DNA of 64,000 bases, taken from Planctomycetota bacterium. GTDB taxonomy: Bacteria; Planctomycetota; PUPC01; JACPCR01. Positions 1 to 9,560 of the stretch are shown piece after piece; the stretch's first letter is position 1; every line of letters begins with the position of its first letter. Position numbers and translations under genes: made by a program. The stretch lies in the NCBI GenBank assembly GCA_027625095.1, contig JAQBXN010000014.1, positions 1 to 64,000 of the forward strand. Direction: 5' to 3'. The notes under the pieces were generated by a model that had not been told where the DNA came from, did not search any database, and saw only the letters and a program-made list of their open reading frames with translations.

Positions 1-48
1 CGCGGTTTCCGAAGCCCTAAACGCTCCAAAATCTCTGAGAGAAAAAAC

Positions 49-1428
49 ATGAAAAACTGGCGCCGGGCTTTCGGCCCGAATGAAGTCATCCAGCGGGTAC
101 GGCCAGACCACACAGACGATTACCTGAATAATCCGCACAAAGGAACAGCAACGTTTCAGAGGTTTAACGGAGACCCACTTTACCCTGACACCCGTTGGAA
201 TGATTCAGAAGGCCCGACAACGTTTTCGAAGAGTGCAAAGCGTGATCTGTCGAACGATCATTATCCTCCGACACGAGTATCCTACTGCCGTTGGCTTTGG
301 TCGGTCCTCGAGCCCGAACCCGGCAAAATACGCTGGGACATCCTTGAGGGCGCTCTCGCAAATGCGGCACGTCGGAGTCAAACTTTGCAGATTCGATCAC
401 AGCCCTTCATCGGAAACGACACACCGATGTGGTATTGGGATACCGGTGCCAAGTGGGACAGAAAGGTGTTCAAGGGCAGAGGGATCAAAGTTCCCGATCA
501 TAACGATCCGCTCTATCTCAAATACTGGGGCCGTCATATCCAGACCATCGGGGAAAGGCTCGACGGACATCCGGCTCTTGAAAGCGTGGACGTTGCGTAC
601 GGCGGCTCGTGCGGAGAATGCGGAGGCAATACGAATCGCTCGAATGCCCAAAGTCTTGTCAATGTTTACCTGTGGGCCTTCAGGAAGACGCAGCTCTTAT
701 CCATGCTTGGGACAGCCGGGTGCCGCTATGCCTCCACGATTAAGCGCGACCTGGGTTGGCGGGCTGATTGCTTTGGAGATATGCGAACGGATGGTCAAGG
801 GGTAGTCCCCGAAGGCCTTTGTTGGAATCACATGGACGAAGCCTATCCACGGGAGGTCGAAGAAGATGGAGTAAAGGACGCGTGGCGAAGTGCGCCAGTC
901 GTTCTCGAATCCTGCTGGACAGTCCCCCACTGGCAGCAGCAGGGGTGGGACCTTGATCACATTTTGGCCCAAGGCTGCAAATATCATTTGTCCGTGTTCA
1001 TGCCAAAAAGCGTTTACATCCCGGAGGAGTGGAATGACAGGATCATGGAATTCAACAAACGCATCGGATATCGCTTCCATCTCCAGCAAATGATACTCCC
1101 GCTGGAAGCAAAGCCGGGTGAACGGATTGAAGTCCAAACAACAATTGATAATCGTGGCATCGCTCCAATTTACCGGCCCTATCAATTTGCCCTGAAGTTC
1201 TCGCAAGACCGCTCTCATCACGTTGTCCGATTAAAAGAAGACATCCGTCAGTGGATGCCAGATTTTACGTTCTTCAGGGAAAAATTGAACTTCCCAGCCC
1301 TTAAGCAAGGGGTGGTGCGCATATCGTGCGCCATCGTTGACGAGAGTAATCTGCCGGTGGTAAAGCTCGCTATCAAAGAACTCTCAAGAGAAGGTTGGCA
1401 TCCTCTGACCTGGATGGATGTGGTTTGA
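49..1428 (+). CDS. DUF4832-type glycosidase-like protein
   Basis: A 459-residue protein with a TIM-barrel-like N-terminal region resembling beta-galactosidase-like hydrolases and a C-terminal beta-sandwich resembling DUF4832 (about residues 345-455; YRFHLQQMILP followed by GERIEVQTTIDNRG). The early NPHKGTATFQRF segment is typical of this family. The ATG at 49 follows a purine-rich stretch and no signal peptide is visible, so it may act in the cytosol or start further upstream. It is the first of three same-strand carbohydrate-active genes. Family assignment comes from recognised motifs; the substrate is unknown and I cannot name catalytic residues with certainty. Confidence 0.7.
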   Translation: MKNWRRAFGPNEVIQRVRPDHTDDYLNNPHKGTATFQRFNGDPLYPDTRWNDSEGPTTFSKSAKRDLSNDHYPPTRVSYCRWLWSVLEPEPGKIRWDILEGALANAARRSQTLQIRSQPFIGNDTPMWYWDTGAKWDRKVFKGRGIKVPDHNDPLYLKYWGRHIQTIGERLDGHPALESVDVAYGGSCGECGGNTNRSNAQSLVNVYLWAFRKTQLLSMLGTAGCRYASTIKRDLGWRADCFGDMRTDGQGVVPEGLCWNHMDEAYPREVEEDGVKDAWRSAPVVLESCWTVPHWQQQGWDLDHILAQGCKYHLSVFMPKSVYIPEEWNDRIMEFNKRIGYRFHLQQMILPLEAKPGERIEVQTTIDNRGIAPIYRPYQFALKFSQDRSHHVVRLKEDIRQWMPDFTFFREKLNFPALKQGVVRISCAIVDESNLPVVKLAIKELSREGWHPLTWMDVV

Positions 1429-1482
1429 TCCGTCCCACTTCGTCGATTCTCAGATCTACCGATACTCCACCCAATCACGCTT

Positions 1483-2943
1483 ATGAATAAGTCCATCCGC
1501 ATTCATCCCGAAAATCCAAAAATTTTCGAATTTCGTGGCCGTCCGCTGGTTCTCGTTTGTGCTACGGAGCACTATGGGGCGGTCATCAATCGCGATTTTG
1601 ACTTCGAACGCTACCTTGAAGACGCGGCTGCAAAATCACAGACCCTCACGCGGCTTTTCATGCTTTTCAGGGAACTGCAGACCCCGATAAACCCATATTC
1701 AACCTGTAAACCAGAGTCAACGGAATTCATCAGCCCGTATCCCCGAACGGGCCCGGGGATCGCTACGGACGGGCTGCCGAAATTCGATCTTTCCCAATGG
1801 AATGGCGAGTTCTTCGGCCGGTTGCACCAATTCATCTCACTGGCTTCGGGCCACGGTATTGTGGTCGAAGTGGTGTTGCTGAGTAACACCTATCAGGAAA
1901 ATCTTTGGGAACTGAACCCCTTTAATCCCGTAAACAACATCAACATACTTTCTGACCTCGATTGGCGAAAGTACAACACGCTTCTTCAGCCGGAAGTGTT
2001 CGAACATCAGAGCGCTCTGGTCAGGAAGATCGTCGAGGAACTCAATCCCTACGACAACGTCTTCTTCGAAATCTGCAATGAGCCTGGCAGCTACGAAGAC
2101 CTTACCAAAGTCGACGAATGGCAGGAGGCGATCTATCAGCAGATACGTGAAATCGAACAGGACCTTCCCAACAAGCATATGGTCGCGGCCACGAAATCGT
2201 GCGAGGTCGATCCAGCCTGCCCTGCAGGCGGCCAGCCTTACGAGTCATTCGTCTGGGACATCGTCAACGTCCACCCATGGTCACCCACCTGCTACCGAGG
2301 CAAACACTATGACATGGGTAAATTCATGTCCGGCGATCTGGCCCTCGAGCCTGTACGTGATTTCTGCCTCGATACCTATGGTGAACCTAAACCGGTAAAC
2401 CTGGATGAAGACAACGTAGCAACGCGTTTTAGAGACCTCCACGGATGGACGGTTCACCGGAAGCGTGGGTGGACCTGCCTTCTTTCCGGAGGACATTACG
2501 ACTTCATCGACTTCTCGATCACCATCCACACTCCGACCGGCACCGACGAATCCAACCGTCATATTCGTACCTGGATGAAGCATCTGTCCGACTTTGTTCA
2601 CAGTCTGGACCTTATTCGGTCGAGGCCGTTAAGGAATTTCCTCTCAGACCAACCGAAGAGCACCGTTGCCTGTGTCATGGGCGTACCTGGTGAGGACTAC
2701 GCCATCTACCTGGCGGACGGAAGAGAAAAGGGTGACTCTAACCTGGGAAGTTCGCTGTCAGGCAATATCCAGATAAATCTCCCGAAGGGGGATTATGTAG
2801 TGCGAGCCTATTCACCAACAACTGGCCAATACTCGCCTGGCGTCATTCACCGTCTGTCCGAAGACACTTCACTTGAAATACCAACCTTCGAGCACGATGT
2901 TGTGCTGCGGTTGACTGCCGCAAAAACATTGACCGGTGTTTAA
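1483..2943 (+). CDS. Glycoside hydrolase, clan A (GH5-like) TIM barrel
   Basis: A 486-residue protein whose opening (NPKIFEFRGRPLVLVCATEHYG) is the usual start of clan-A glycosidases that act on modified sugars. The strand-4 motif FFEICNEPG supplies the likely acid/base Glu200, and the later KPVNLDEDN segment sits where the nucleophile strand is expected, though the nucleophile itself is not certain. A small beta-domain closes the C terminus (residues about 390-480). No signal peptide is seen. It starts 54 bases after the DUF4832 gene and precedes a secreted lyase, so a shared role in polysaccharide breakdown is inferred. Family is fairly sure, substrate unknown. Confidence 0.75.
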   Translation: MNKSIRIHPENPKIFEFRGRPLVLVCATEHYGAVINRDFDFERYLEDAAAKSQTLTRLFMLFRELQTPINPYSTCKPESTEFISPYPRTGPGIATDGLPKFDLSQWNGEFFGRLHQFISLASGHGIVVEVVLLSNTYQENLWELNPFNPVNNINILSDLDWRKYNTLLQPEVFEHQSALVRKIVEELNPYDNVFFEICNEPGSYEDLTKVDEWQEAIYQQIREIEQDLPNKHMVAATKSCEVDPACPAGGQPYESFVWDIVNVHPWSPTCYRGKHYDMGKFMSGDLALEPVRDFCLDTYGEPKPVNLDEDNVATRFRDLHGWTVHRKRGWTCLLSGGHYDFIDFSITIHTPTGTDESNRHIRTWMKHLSDFVHSLDLIRSRPLRNFLSDQPKSTVACVMGVPGEDYAIYLADGREKGDSNLGSSLSGNIQINLPKGDYVVRAYSPTTGQYSPGVIHRLSEDTSLEIPTFEHDVVLRLTAAKTLTGV

Positions 2944-3076
2944 CGAACCCATCGGCGACAAACGGCACGGGTTAATTGAATCTGGCTGCTGGCTCTAAGC
3001 CGGGCAACCGGGCAAATGACAAAGGGGCGACCACACGCCCACCTCCTGGTTCAAACTACTACAGAATTCCAACCAC

Positions 3077-5797
3077 ATGATGAAACATCGAATCCAACCT
3101 ACGTTGCACCTGCTCGTCCTACTGACTTTCAACCTTCACGCCGAAGACTTGTCCAGAGCGGTCTCCGTGCTTGCTGACGCCGGCGTATTTGAAACTTTGG
3201 ACGGAGCAATTCAGTTCGTACCGGCCGGCCCGGATGGAGAAAAAGTTTTGCGCGTCGATGGCAATTTCTCCGGCCGAATCGATCTTAAACCGCTCGGAAT
3301 AAATCCACTTGATTACGATCTGATGAAGGTGGAAGTGAAATCAGATCGTGCTTCCTTCCTGCGGCTCTCTCTGGAAAATTTTCCCGACGAAGGGGAACTC
3401 TCCCACTGGTACGTTCTGGACTCGATGCGCGGCCCCTTCGGGTGGAAAACGATCTGGATCGACCTTACTCGCCCGGAAGAAATCAAGCAGCCCGGCAAGT
3501 ACAAAGGCCTTTCGGCTAAAGACCCCGGTCTGCGTGGTTTGCAGATCATGGGGAACATGCGGGACACGAGGCGTTCGATTCAAGAACCTGGGAACAGCAT
3601 GTGGCTGCGGTCGATTCGGTTCGTCAAGAAGGCCATCCATATTGATTGGGATCAGAGCAAGGCGCCTTACACATGGAAAGACGATCTCGTCTTTACTTAT
3701 CCGGTGACCGTAACGAACAAACTGAAACGGCAGATCAACGCCAACCTCTCGCTTTTGCCCTTCGAGGTAAAGCACGCGTATGCCAAACTCTCCGCAACCG
3801 ATCTGGCTTTGAACCCTGGCGAGACTAAGCAGGTTGAGGTCACCGTTGGGCTACCAGCAAAATTCGCAGCCGAATCCAAACCTCTCTACTGCGAACGTTT
3901 TGAATTGCGCGCCTCCGCAGAGGGCATCGCTGATTCAGAAGTGACCCTCCTCCGAAGCTCAGATCCTATCCACCTGACCGTGACGGTTCCGATCCCCGAA
4001 GAGAATCTCAAGTTCCCGTTCTTCCCACAGCCGAAAGATCTGCCTGATTACATTCAGAGATATATTCCTGAAGTAGCTCAAAAGGCCGCCGACGCCCTCA
4101 CCCCCGCAGCGTTAGACGAAGCCCTGAAGTTTGAAGGCGACCCGAAATCAATAAACGCTGATGCAATTGCTGGAGGCATTTCGTCCGCCGCATTCCTTTA
4201 CCACCACACAGGCAACAAGGACTATCTGAATAAGGTCCGTGATGCGCTCATCCGCATGACAGACCTGTATTCAAGAGTGCAGGCCGCGGTTTACAGCAGA
4301 GAACACGAGATTATCAGCCACGGGATTCTCGTCGGGAATACTCTCCACTACGGGTTCCGTTTCGGTGGAACACAGCGGCCCCCCTACAACTACGGCGGTG
4401 GCTCGGGCAACGACGCCAACGGCCGCATGCACGGAATTTACACCGCATTCGACATGGTGGCTGCCGACCTTTCTGCCAAGGACCGGGACAACATCATCAA
4501 CAATCTCATGCTTCCCGCGGCCATACAGGAACGCAACCAATACATCGGCCCTGGCAATCAGCAATGCACAACCAACTACGTCGTCCTTTACGGCGGTCTT
4601 GCCACCCGTAATTGGCCACTCGTAAGTTTCGCGTATTCCGCAGAGCACGGATTACTGAATAATCTCAAGTGGGCTTTTGATGACGACGGCCTTTGTCTCG
4701 AAGGCCACTACCAGGCATACACCATCAGCCCCATTCTCTGGATGGCCGAACTCCTTTACGGCCGTGGCATCGATATCTACCAGGAACGATTCTTCAACGT
4801 TATCCACAGCAAAGGCGCAGACGCCATCGGCATGGGCTACACCTACCCAATCATGCAGTTCCTTGATGAAAAGAGATTCGCCGGCAAGGATTTCATGGCA
4901 AAGAGCAAGGAGGTCGGAACCGACGGATATCACCTCACCGGCTCGACCCTCCTCCAATGGAAGGAACTCCAGGTCTCGATGAATTGGGGCACGCACATTT
5001 TTCGCAGCTCGCACGACCGATGCTCACTGACTATACGCACTCCGAGCACCAGTAAAGACAAGGAACTCCGCAGCCTGGCCTGCGGCGGCGGCTCATACAA
5101 TCACTCATCGTTCGAGCAATCGATTCTAATCGTGGACGAAGGCCTCCAGGCGCCGCTACCCGGGAAGGTAATCTCGTACGACGTCGGAGGCCCTGTCCAG
5201 CATGTGATGTGCACCAGTGACGAGCATTTCACCGGCAGCACCATCACTCGCACCTTTGCATTGCTCGACAGAAACGTGCTGGTTATTGACAGATTCAAAG
5301 GTAGTAAGCCCAGCACAGTTGACTGGTTTCTCAAGAGCGCTGGATCGAAGTTGTCAGTGCCGTTGGAAGACAAGGAGGGCTCATGGACAACGAAGCCCGA
5401 CGACAACCGTATCGGCGCGACGTTCGGAGCGAAGGTAAAGAATTATCATCACGGCAACACCGACGAAACATGGACCGAGGGTAACGGCAGACTCACCATG
5501 CTTGGGGCCCCCGCCACTGAACTCTTCACCTTCAAAGGCGTTTCCGGGACGAATCTAATGGCACGAAGAAAAGTCGTGAAGGAGACCGATTTTATTGCAT
5601 TCTTCTCAAACCAGACAAAGTCCGTCGAGCTTATCTCCGTAAAGAAGTCAGATGGTCAAGAAGCCAACGCCGTCGGGGTGAAAATTTCCCTGAAGGATGG
5701 AAAGGTGTTTCGAGTGATTGTAAGTTTCGAAAAGCCGGGCACCGAAGTGACCGCAGATGGCCTCAAAACAACCGAGCGGTTCGCGACAGATTTGTAG
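3077..5797 (+). CDS. Secreted heparinase II/III-family polysaccharide lyase
   Basis: A 906-residue exported protein with a signal peptide of about 22 residues (hydrophobic LHLLVLLTFNLHA, then ED). Residues about 30-190 form a beta-sandwich of CBM type, about 320-600 an alpha/alpha toroid (NQQCTTNYVVLYGG, DDDGLCLEGHYQAYT), and about 630-900 the heparinase II/III beta-sandwich (LLDRNVLVIDRFKG). Known family members cleave uronate-containing polysaccharides by beta-elimination in the periplasm or outside the cell. The Tyr in GHYQAYT lies where the family often has its catalytic Tyr, but that is inference. It follows two glycosidase-like genes on the same strand after a 133-base gap. Confidence 0.75.
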   Translation: MMKHRIQPTLHLLVLLTFNLHAEDLSRAVSVLADAGVFETLDGAIQFVPAGPDGEKVLRVDGNFSGRIDLKPLGINPLDYDLMKVEVKSDRASFLRLSLENFPDEGELSHWYVLDSMRGPFGWKTIWIDLTRPEEIKQPGKYKGLSAKDPGLRGLQIMGNMRDTRRSIQEPGNSMWLRSIRFVKKAIHIDWDQSKAPYTWKDDLVFTYPVTVTNKLKRQINANLSLLPFEVKHAYAKLSATDLALNPGETKQVEVTVGLPAKFAAESKPLYCERFELRASAEGIADSEVTLLRSSDPIHLTVTVPIPEENLKFPFFPQPKDLPDYIQRYIPEVAQKAADALTPAALDEALKFEGDPKSINADAIAGGISSAAFLYHHTGNKDYLNKVRDALIRMTDLYSRVQAAVYSREHEIISHGILVGNTLHYGFRFGGTQRPPYNYGGGSGNDANGRMHGIYTAFDMVAADLSAKDRDNIINNLMLPAAIQERNQYIGPGNQQCTTNYVVLYGGLATRNWPLVSFAYSAEHGLLNNLKWAFDDDGLCLEGHYQAYTISPILWMAELLYGRGIDIYQERFFNVIHSKGADAIGMGYTYPIMQFLDEKRFAGKDFMAKSKEVGTDGYHLTGSTLLQWKELQVSMNWGTHIFRSSHDRCSLTIRTPSTSKDKELRSLACGGGSYNHSSFEQSILIVDEGLQAPLPGKVISYDVGGPVQHVMCTSDEHFTGSTITRTFALLDRNVLVIDRFKGSKPSTVDWFLKSAGSKLSVPLEDKEGSWTTKPDDNRIGATFGAKVKNYHHGNTDETWTEGNGRLTMLGAPATELFTFKGVSGTNLMARRKVVKETDFIAFFSNQTKSVELISVKKSDGQEANAVGVKISLKDGKVFRVIVSFEKPGTEVTADGLKTTERFATDL

Positions 5798-5839
5798 CAG
5801 GAAGCTGCTTGCTGAAATCTGTCGACAAGCCACGTAACT

Positions 5840-6379
5840 TCACTTCTGGAACTTCCCCTGCAATTCCTTAAACGGATTGTATCCGGACGAAATGACCCGT
5901 TCGCCACACGCGCATTCTTCCTGATTCCTATTTACGCCACACTGGGTGCAGAGCCCCTTGCATGAAGTTTCGCACAACGGCTTCATCGGGATAGTCATCC
6001 GGATGGTATCCAAGATATCGCTTGAGATATTAATGACCTTTCCTTTGTAAGGCGTCACCTTGCCATCGTCATCGACAAGTCGGCTTCGTTCTACATGCAC
6101 TCGAGGACTCTCCTGCTGTTTGAGTGGGACGAACAGTCCCTGAAACAGGGTGTCTACCTCGACCCCGAAATTCTCCAGGCAACGACAGCACTCTTGTTGA
6201 ATGTTAGTTCGAATGATGCTGTGTATGTAGACCTCATCACCCATGCGGGTGACCTCCGCGCTGACGCTTATCCGTTTGCAAAACTGTATGTCGCTTTCCG
6301 CGAAGCCAAGTTGCCGGGCAGTGAAGTCTTCCTCAATGGTGCGAGTTCCCTGGCTGATTCCATCCACGTTAATCTTCAT
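5840..6379 (-). CDS. yceD: DUF177 (YceD-like) protein
   Basis: A 179-residue DUF177 protein. Two Cys groups are diagnostic: CCRCLENF near the middle and LCETSCKGLCTQCGVNRN with a later CACG near the C terminus, probably binding metal. The start MKINVDG at 6379 is preferred because GGAG lies about 8 bases upstream; an in-frame ATG at 6436 would add 19 residues unlike the family. The family is linked to 23S rRNA maturation and is normally followed by rpmF (ribosomal protein L32). Here the gene ends 43 bases from the convergent lyase gene, leaving no room for rpmF. Confidence 0.8.
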   Translation of the reverse strand: MKINVDGISQGTRTIEEDFTARQLGFAESDIQFCKRISVSAEVTRMGDEVYIHSIIRTNIQQECCRCLENFGVEVDTLFQGLFVPLKQQESPRVHVERSRLVDDDGKVTPYKGKVINISSDILDTIRMTIPMKPLCETSCKGLCTQCGVNRNQEECACGERVISSGYNPFKELQGKFQK

Positions 6380-6622
6380 CTCATTCACTCCATGAAAAGA
6401 AAGACGCTCGAAAGCATCGAAGAAGAACGGCTGCACAACCGACTATATAACTGAATCGCGCAGGATGGAAATAATTGTTTTTCAGGAGGAGTGAAGCCAG
6501 GCATCAGGGCATTCGCTAGGCGCATCCGGAGCCCTGTCATAACTCAATGATTCTGGAATTCCTGGAATGAAGGCCGATCACCTTCTGTCAGAATCGCCCC
6601 GTCTCAAATGAGGAAATTAAAA

Positions 6623-7192
6623 ATGTCCCTTGCCACTGCAGCAAACAAATTAACGGTTTCAGAATTTCTGGCGTTGCCCGAAAGCGAGACACGGATGGAA
6701 CTTGTCGACGGGGAAATCGTAATCGTGCCTGGACCAAGAAAAGACCATCAAAAGCTTGCTGGATATCTTACCCATGTTCTCTACCAAAGAGTCGGCGGTC
6801 AGGGAGAACTGATTCCTGACAAGGAAATGGTCGTACACACACCTGAAGGCGCGGAGGGTGTTCGATGCCCTGACATCGCCTACATTCAGGAATCTCGAAA
6901 ACGAATCGCCGAAGATGATGCTGTCACAGCGGGCGCAGACATTGCCATCGAAATCATTTCACCCGGAACAAGCGAGGTAGATCGGATCACCAAGCGGGAT
7001 GAATATCGGAGCTCTGGTGTCCGCGAATACTGGGTCATAGATATCGATGAACGGGCCATTATCATCCACTATTTCGCATGGGACAAATTTGAATATCTGG
7101 AGGGCGAAGCGGCATTCGAGAGCCTGGTGCTCAAAGACACCGGCCTGCCATGCGGATTCACAACGGCGGAGGTTTTCGGAATCTTGGATTAG
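6623..7192 (+). CDS. Uma2-family (DUF820) PD-(D/E)XK nuclease-like protein
   Basis: A 189-residue Uma2-family protein. The core is CPDIAYI (Asp), IAIEIISPG (Glu) and TKRDEYRSSGVREYWVID, which together form the PD-(D/E)XK-like active site of this widespread family. Biological role and target are unknown; members are abundant in cyanobacteria and planctomycete-like genomes. The ATG at 6623 is chosen because GAGG lies 9 bases upstream and MSLATAANKLTVSEF is a normal family start; an ATG at 6608 is the alternative. It stands alone between convergent and divergent neighbours. Confidence 0.85.
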   Translation: MSLATAANKLTVSEFLALPESETRMELVDGEIVIVPGPRKDHQKLAGYLTHVLYQRVGGQGELIPDKEMVVHTPEGAEGVRCPDIAYIQESRKRIAEDDAVTAGADIAIEIISPGTSEVDRITKRDEYRSSGVREYWVIDIDERAIIIHYFAWDKFEYLEGEAAFESLVLKDTGLPCGFTTAEVFGILD

Positions 7193-7292
7193 CTGCCAGT
7201 ATCCTCCTGGGCACGCCAGCATCTCGCTGGCTTTGGGAACGGCCTTTGGTCGCTTATGCCGGCGGGACGCCAACGCACCCAGGGGGCGCCCT

Positions 7293-9296
7293 TCAATCTT
7301 CGAGATTGAGATACTTCAAATCATCCGGCGAAAGTTCAACTGAAAGCCCCTTCAGCGAGGATGTGGTTTCGCTCATGACCCTTGGGCCGAATAGTGGGAA
7401 GCAAGGGAACGGCTGATTGATCACGTAAGCGAGCGCGATGCTGATCGGATCGACGCCAAGTTTGTCGGCCATGGCGATGGCGCGTTTCTGGCGCTCGAAA
7501 TTATCGTCCGAGTACCAACACCTTACTAGTTCCTGGTCCTCGGTCTTGTCCGGCGCGGCACGGCCGGGAACGAAAAATCCGCGAGCCTGACTCGACCATG
7601 GGAAGAGCGGCATCTGCACCTCGTTCAGATAGGCACGGTATTCTGGGTTGGATGCGGCAAGGCACCCACCCCATGGAGCATCAACCATACGCGCAAGACT
7701 GAAATTGTTGCTAACAGCCCCGAAGCCCTGTTTACCGCTGGCAACCGCGTACTCGTTGGCTGCCTTCACGCGCTCCATCGTCCAGTTCGAACCGCCAAAG
7801 ACCTTGATGCTGCCCTTGTCTTTGAGTTCGTTCAAAACATCCACGAATTCACCAATCGGGACCTGCAGATTGTCACGATGCATAAAGTAGAGATCGACAT
7901 AGTCAGTCTGAAGACGTTCGAGGCTCTCCTGGTGCTGTGTAACGATCTTGTCAGGGAAGCAGTGAGGCGAATGCGCTCCCTTTGAAATTAGGACAATGTT
8001 GTCCCGGTTATTCCGATTCTTCATCCACTGGCCAAGCATTACTTCGGGACGGCCACCGCCATAGATATAGGCGGTGTCAAAACAGGTCCCTCCGAGTTCG
8101 AAGAAATCATCCCACATGGCCGTGCCGTGCATCAGGGTGCCTTGGTTATCGCAGCCCATGACGACCTTGGAAATGTCCTTCTCGATACCTTTCACGCGTC
8201 CGTATTTCATTTTGTGATCTTTGCGCCGCTTGAGCGAACGGCCGTAGATCGGCATCGTAAGGTTTTCATCCTTCTCAGCGTCGTAGACCAGCCCGACGGC
8301 CTGTCGCCACTTATCCAGCGTGGTAGCGTTCCCGAGAGTGTCCGCCCAGGTCATCGCGGGGAACTGTCCCTGGCGATTCTCAATGTTCTTTGCGACGTGA
8401 TCGGCCTCGATGCCGTAGAGCCACTCATCCGTTTGTACGATGACTTCTTCTGTCCCGCCCTTGTTTTTATTAACTATGAGTTTGCTCGATCCACCTTCGC
8501 GTCCACTGCAAAACCAGGGCGAATCGATGACCAGATTGCCCTCCGAACCAAAGATCGTGACCTTGTTGTCCTGGTTGAGCTGCACGCTCGTAGAGATCTG
8601 CGCAACGATATCGTTCGGGAAAGTCAGGGTTCCAACGGCCCAGTCATCCACATTGCTTTCGCCAATTCTTCCCGCTCCCTGGACATTAATGGGCTCCGCA
8701 ATTTCCCCACCGAGGGCAACGCCGGCAATAAGCCTGGAGACGGAAGTGGCATAACATCCGACATCAAGAATTCCCCCTCCACCAAGCGCATTCTTGAACA
8801 GGCGGCCCTCCGGATTGAAGCCCGCATGAAAACCAAAGGTCGCCCGGATAATCCGGACTTCGCCGATAACTTTCTCACGCAGAAGCTCGACGAGTTTTAT
8901 AGTCTGAGGATGGCAGCGATACATGAACGCCTCCATCAGGAACACATCATTACGTCGGGCATGCTCGATCACGGCCATGGTGTCATGACGATTCAGCGTA
9001 ATCGGCTTCTCACAAAGGATGTGTTTGCCAGCCTCGGCACATTTAATGATCCATTCAGCATGCATCGGATGCGGCGTAGCGATGTAGATAGCCTGGACTT
9101 CGTCATCCGCCAGCATGGCTTCGTAACTGCCATGACGATTGGGAATATTGTGCTCGTCTGCGAACTTGTCCGCTTTCTCCTGACTGCGACTTGAGACTGC
9201 CCGCAGCTCACAAAGTTTGGAATGATTTACCCCGTGCGCAAAAGCACCGGCGATACCACCCGCACCAATAATTCCCCATTGAAGTTTGTTACTCAT
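7293..9296 (-). CDS. Gfo/Idh/MocA oxidoreductase fused to aldo/keto reductase
   Basis: A 667-residue two-enzyme fusion. Residues 1 to about 345 form a Gfo/Idh/MocA dehydrogenase: Rossmann motif GIIGAGGIAG and catalytic-lysine motif CEKPIT. Residues about 365-667 form an aldo/keto reductase with the usual tetrad: FDTAYIYGGG (Asp, Tyr), LISKGAH (Lys) and YFMHRDN (His). Both active sites look intact. Each half normally exists as a separate NAD(P)-dependent sugar oxidoreductase, so the fusion may couple oxidation and reduction of a sugar or inositol and recycle the cofactor; that is inference. The ATG at 9296 is a good family start. The gene is divergent from the esterase at 9561. Confidence 0.9.
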   Translation of the reverse strand: MSNKLQWGIIGAGGIAGAFAHGVNHSKLCELRAVSSRSQEKADKFADEHNIPNRHGSYEAMLADDEVQAIYIATPHPMHAEWIIKCAEAGKHILCEKPITLNRHDTMAVIEHARRNDVFLMEAFMYRCHPQTIKLVELLREKVIGEVRIIRATFGFHAGFNPEGRLFKNALGGGGILDVGCYATSVSRLIAGVALGGEIAEPINVQGAGRIGESNVDDWAVGTLTFPNDIVAQISTSVQLNQDNKVTIFGSEGNLVIDSPWFCSGREGGSSKLIVNKNKGGTEEVIVQTDEWLYGIEADHVAKNIENRQGQFPAMTWADTLGNATTLDKWRQAVGLVYDAEKDENLTMPIYGRSLKRRKDHKMKYGRVKGIEKDISKVVMGCDNQGTLMHGTAMWDDFFELGGTCFDTAYIYGGGRPEVMLGQWMKNRNNRDNIVLISKGAHSPHCFPDKIVTQHQESLERLQTDYVDLYFMHRDNLQVPIGEFVDVLNELKDKGSIKVFGGSNWTMERVKAANEYAVASGKQGFGAVSNNFSLARMVDAPWGGCLAASNPEYRAYLNEVQMPLFPWSSQARGFFVPGRAAPDKTEDQELVRCWYSDDNFERQKRAIAMADKLGVDPISIALAYVINQPFPCFPLFGPRVMSETTSSLKGLSVELSPDDLKYLNLED

Positions 9297-9451
9297 GATG
9301 ATTCCTCAGATGAAAATGCCCTGGTCCCTGATGAGGCGGGGATGGTAGTGAATTGCAGCAGAATCGAAAGTCGGATCAGGAGTAGTGATAATGAGTAACT
9401 CGATGCTCGTTGATTGCAGCTGGTCAGTCGATACTCGATAAGTTGCCACTT

Positions 9452-9479
9452 GATTCAGGATTCAAGATTCAAGATTCCC
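9452..9479 (+). repeat. Heptamer array, unit GATTCAG (4 copies)
   Basis: Four consecutive 7-base units: GATTCAG, GATTCAA, GATTCAA, GATTCCC. Two further 7-base units (AGTCGAT, ACTCGAT) lie at 9426-9439. The array is about 80 bases upstream of the esterase start and is read in the same direction as that gene. The same unit recurs at 22284-22304, 53093-53106 and 53186-53220. Confidence 0.8.
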
Positions 9480-9537
9480 CAATCCTGTTTCACTTCCTCA
9501 GGTCTGTTCCGTTATAACCGTCACCCACTCTCAGAAC

Positions 9538-9558
9538 TTACTCATTACTCATTACGCC
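9538..9558 (+). repeat. Heptamer array TTACTCA x2 + TTACGCC at a start codon
   Basis: Two exact TTACTCA units followed in phase by TTACGCC, then CC and the ATG at 9561. The same arrangement, ending in TTACGC-like sequence at the start codon, is seen in front of the genes starting at 18545, 22166 and 50814 on the minus strand. No Shine-Dalgarno sequence is present between the array and the ATG. Confidence 0.8.
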
Positions 9559-9560
9559 CC

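Noticed and set aside
8127-9194. A 355-codon open frame opposite the Gfo/Idh half of the fusion
   Set aside because: Complementary to conserved coding sequence, with no recognisable motif; a shadow frame.
9414-9560. An N-terminal extension of the esterase to ATG 9414
   Set aside because: The extra 49 codons read through the heptamer arrays; the hydrolase-like sequence begins after ATG 9561.
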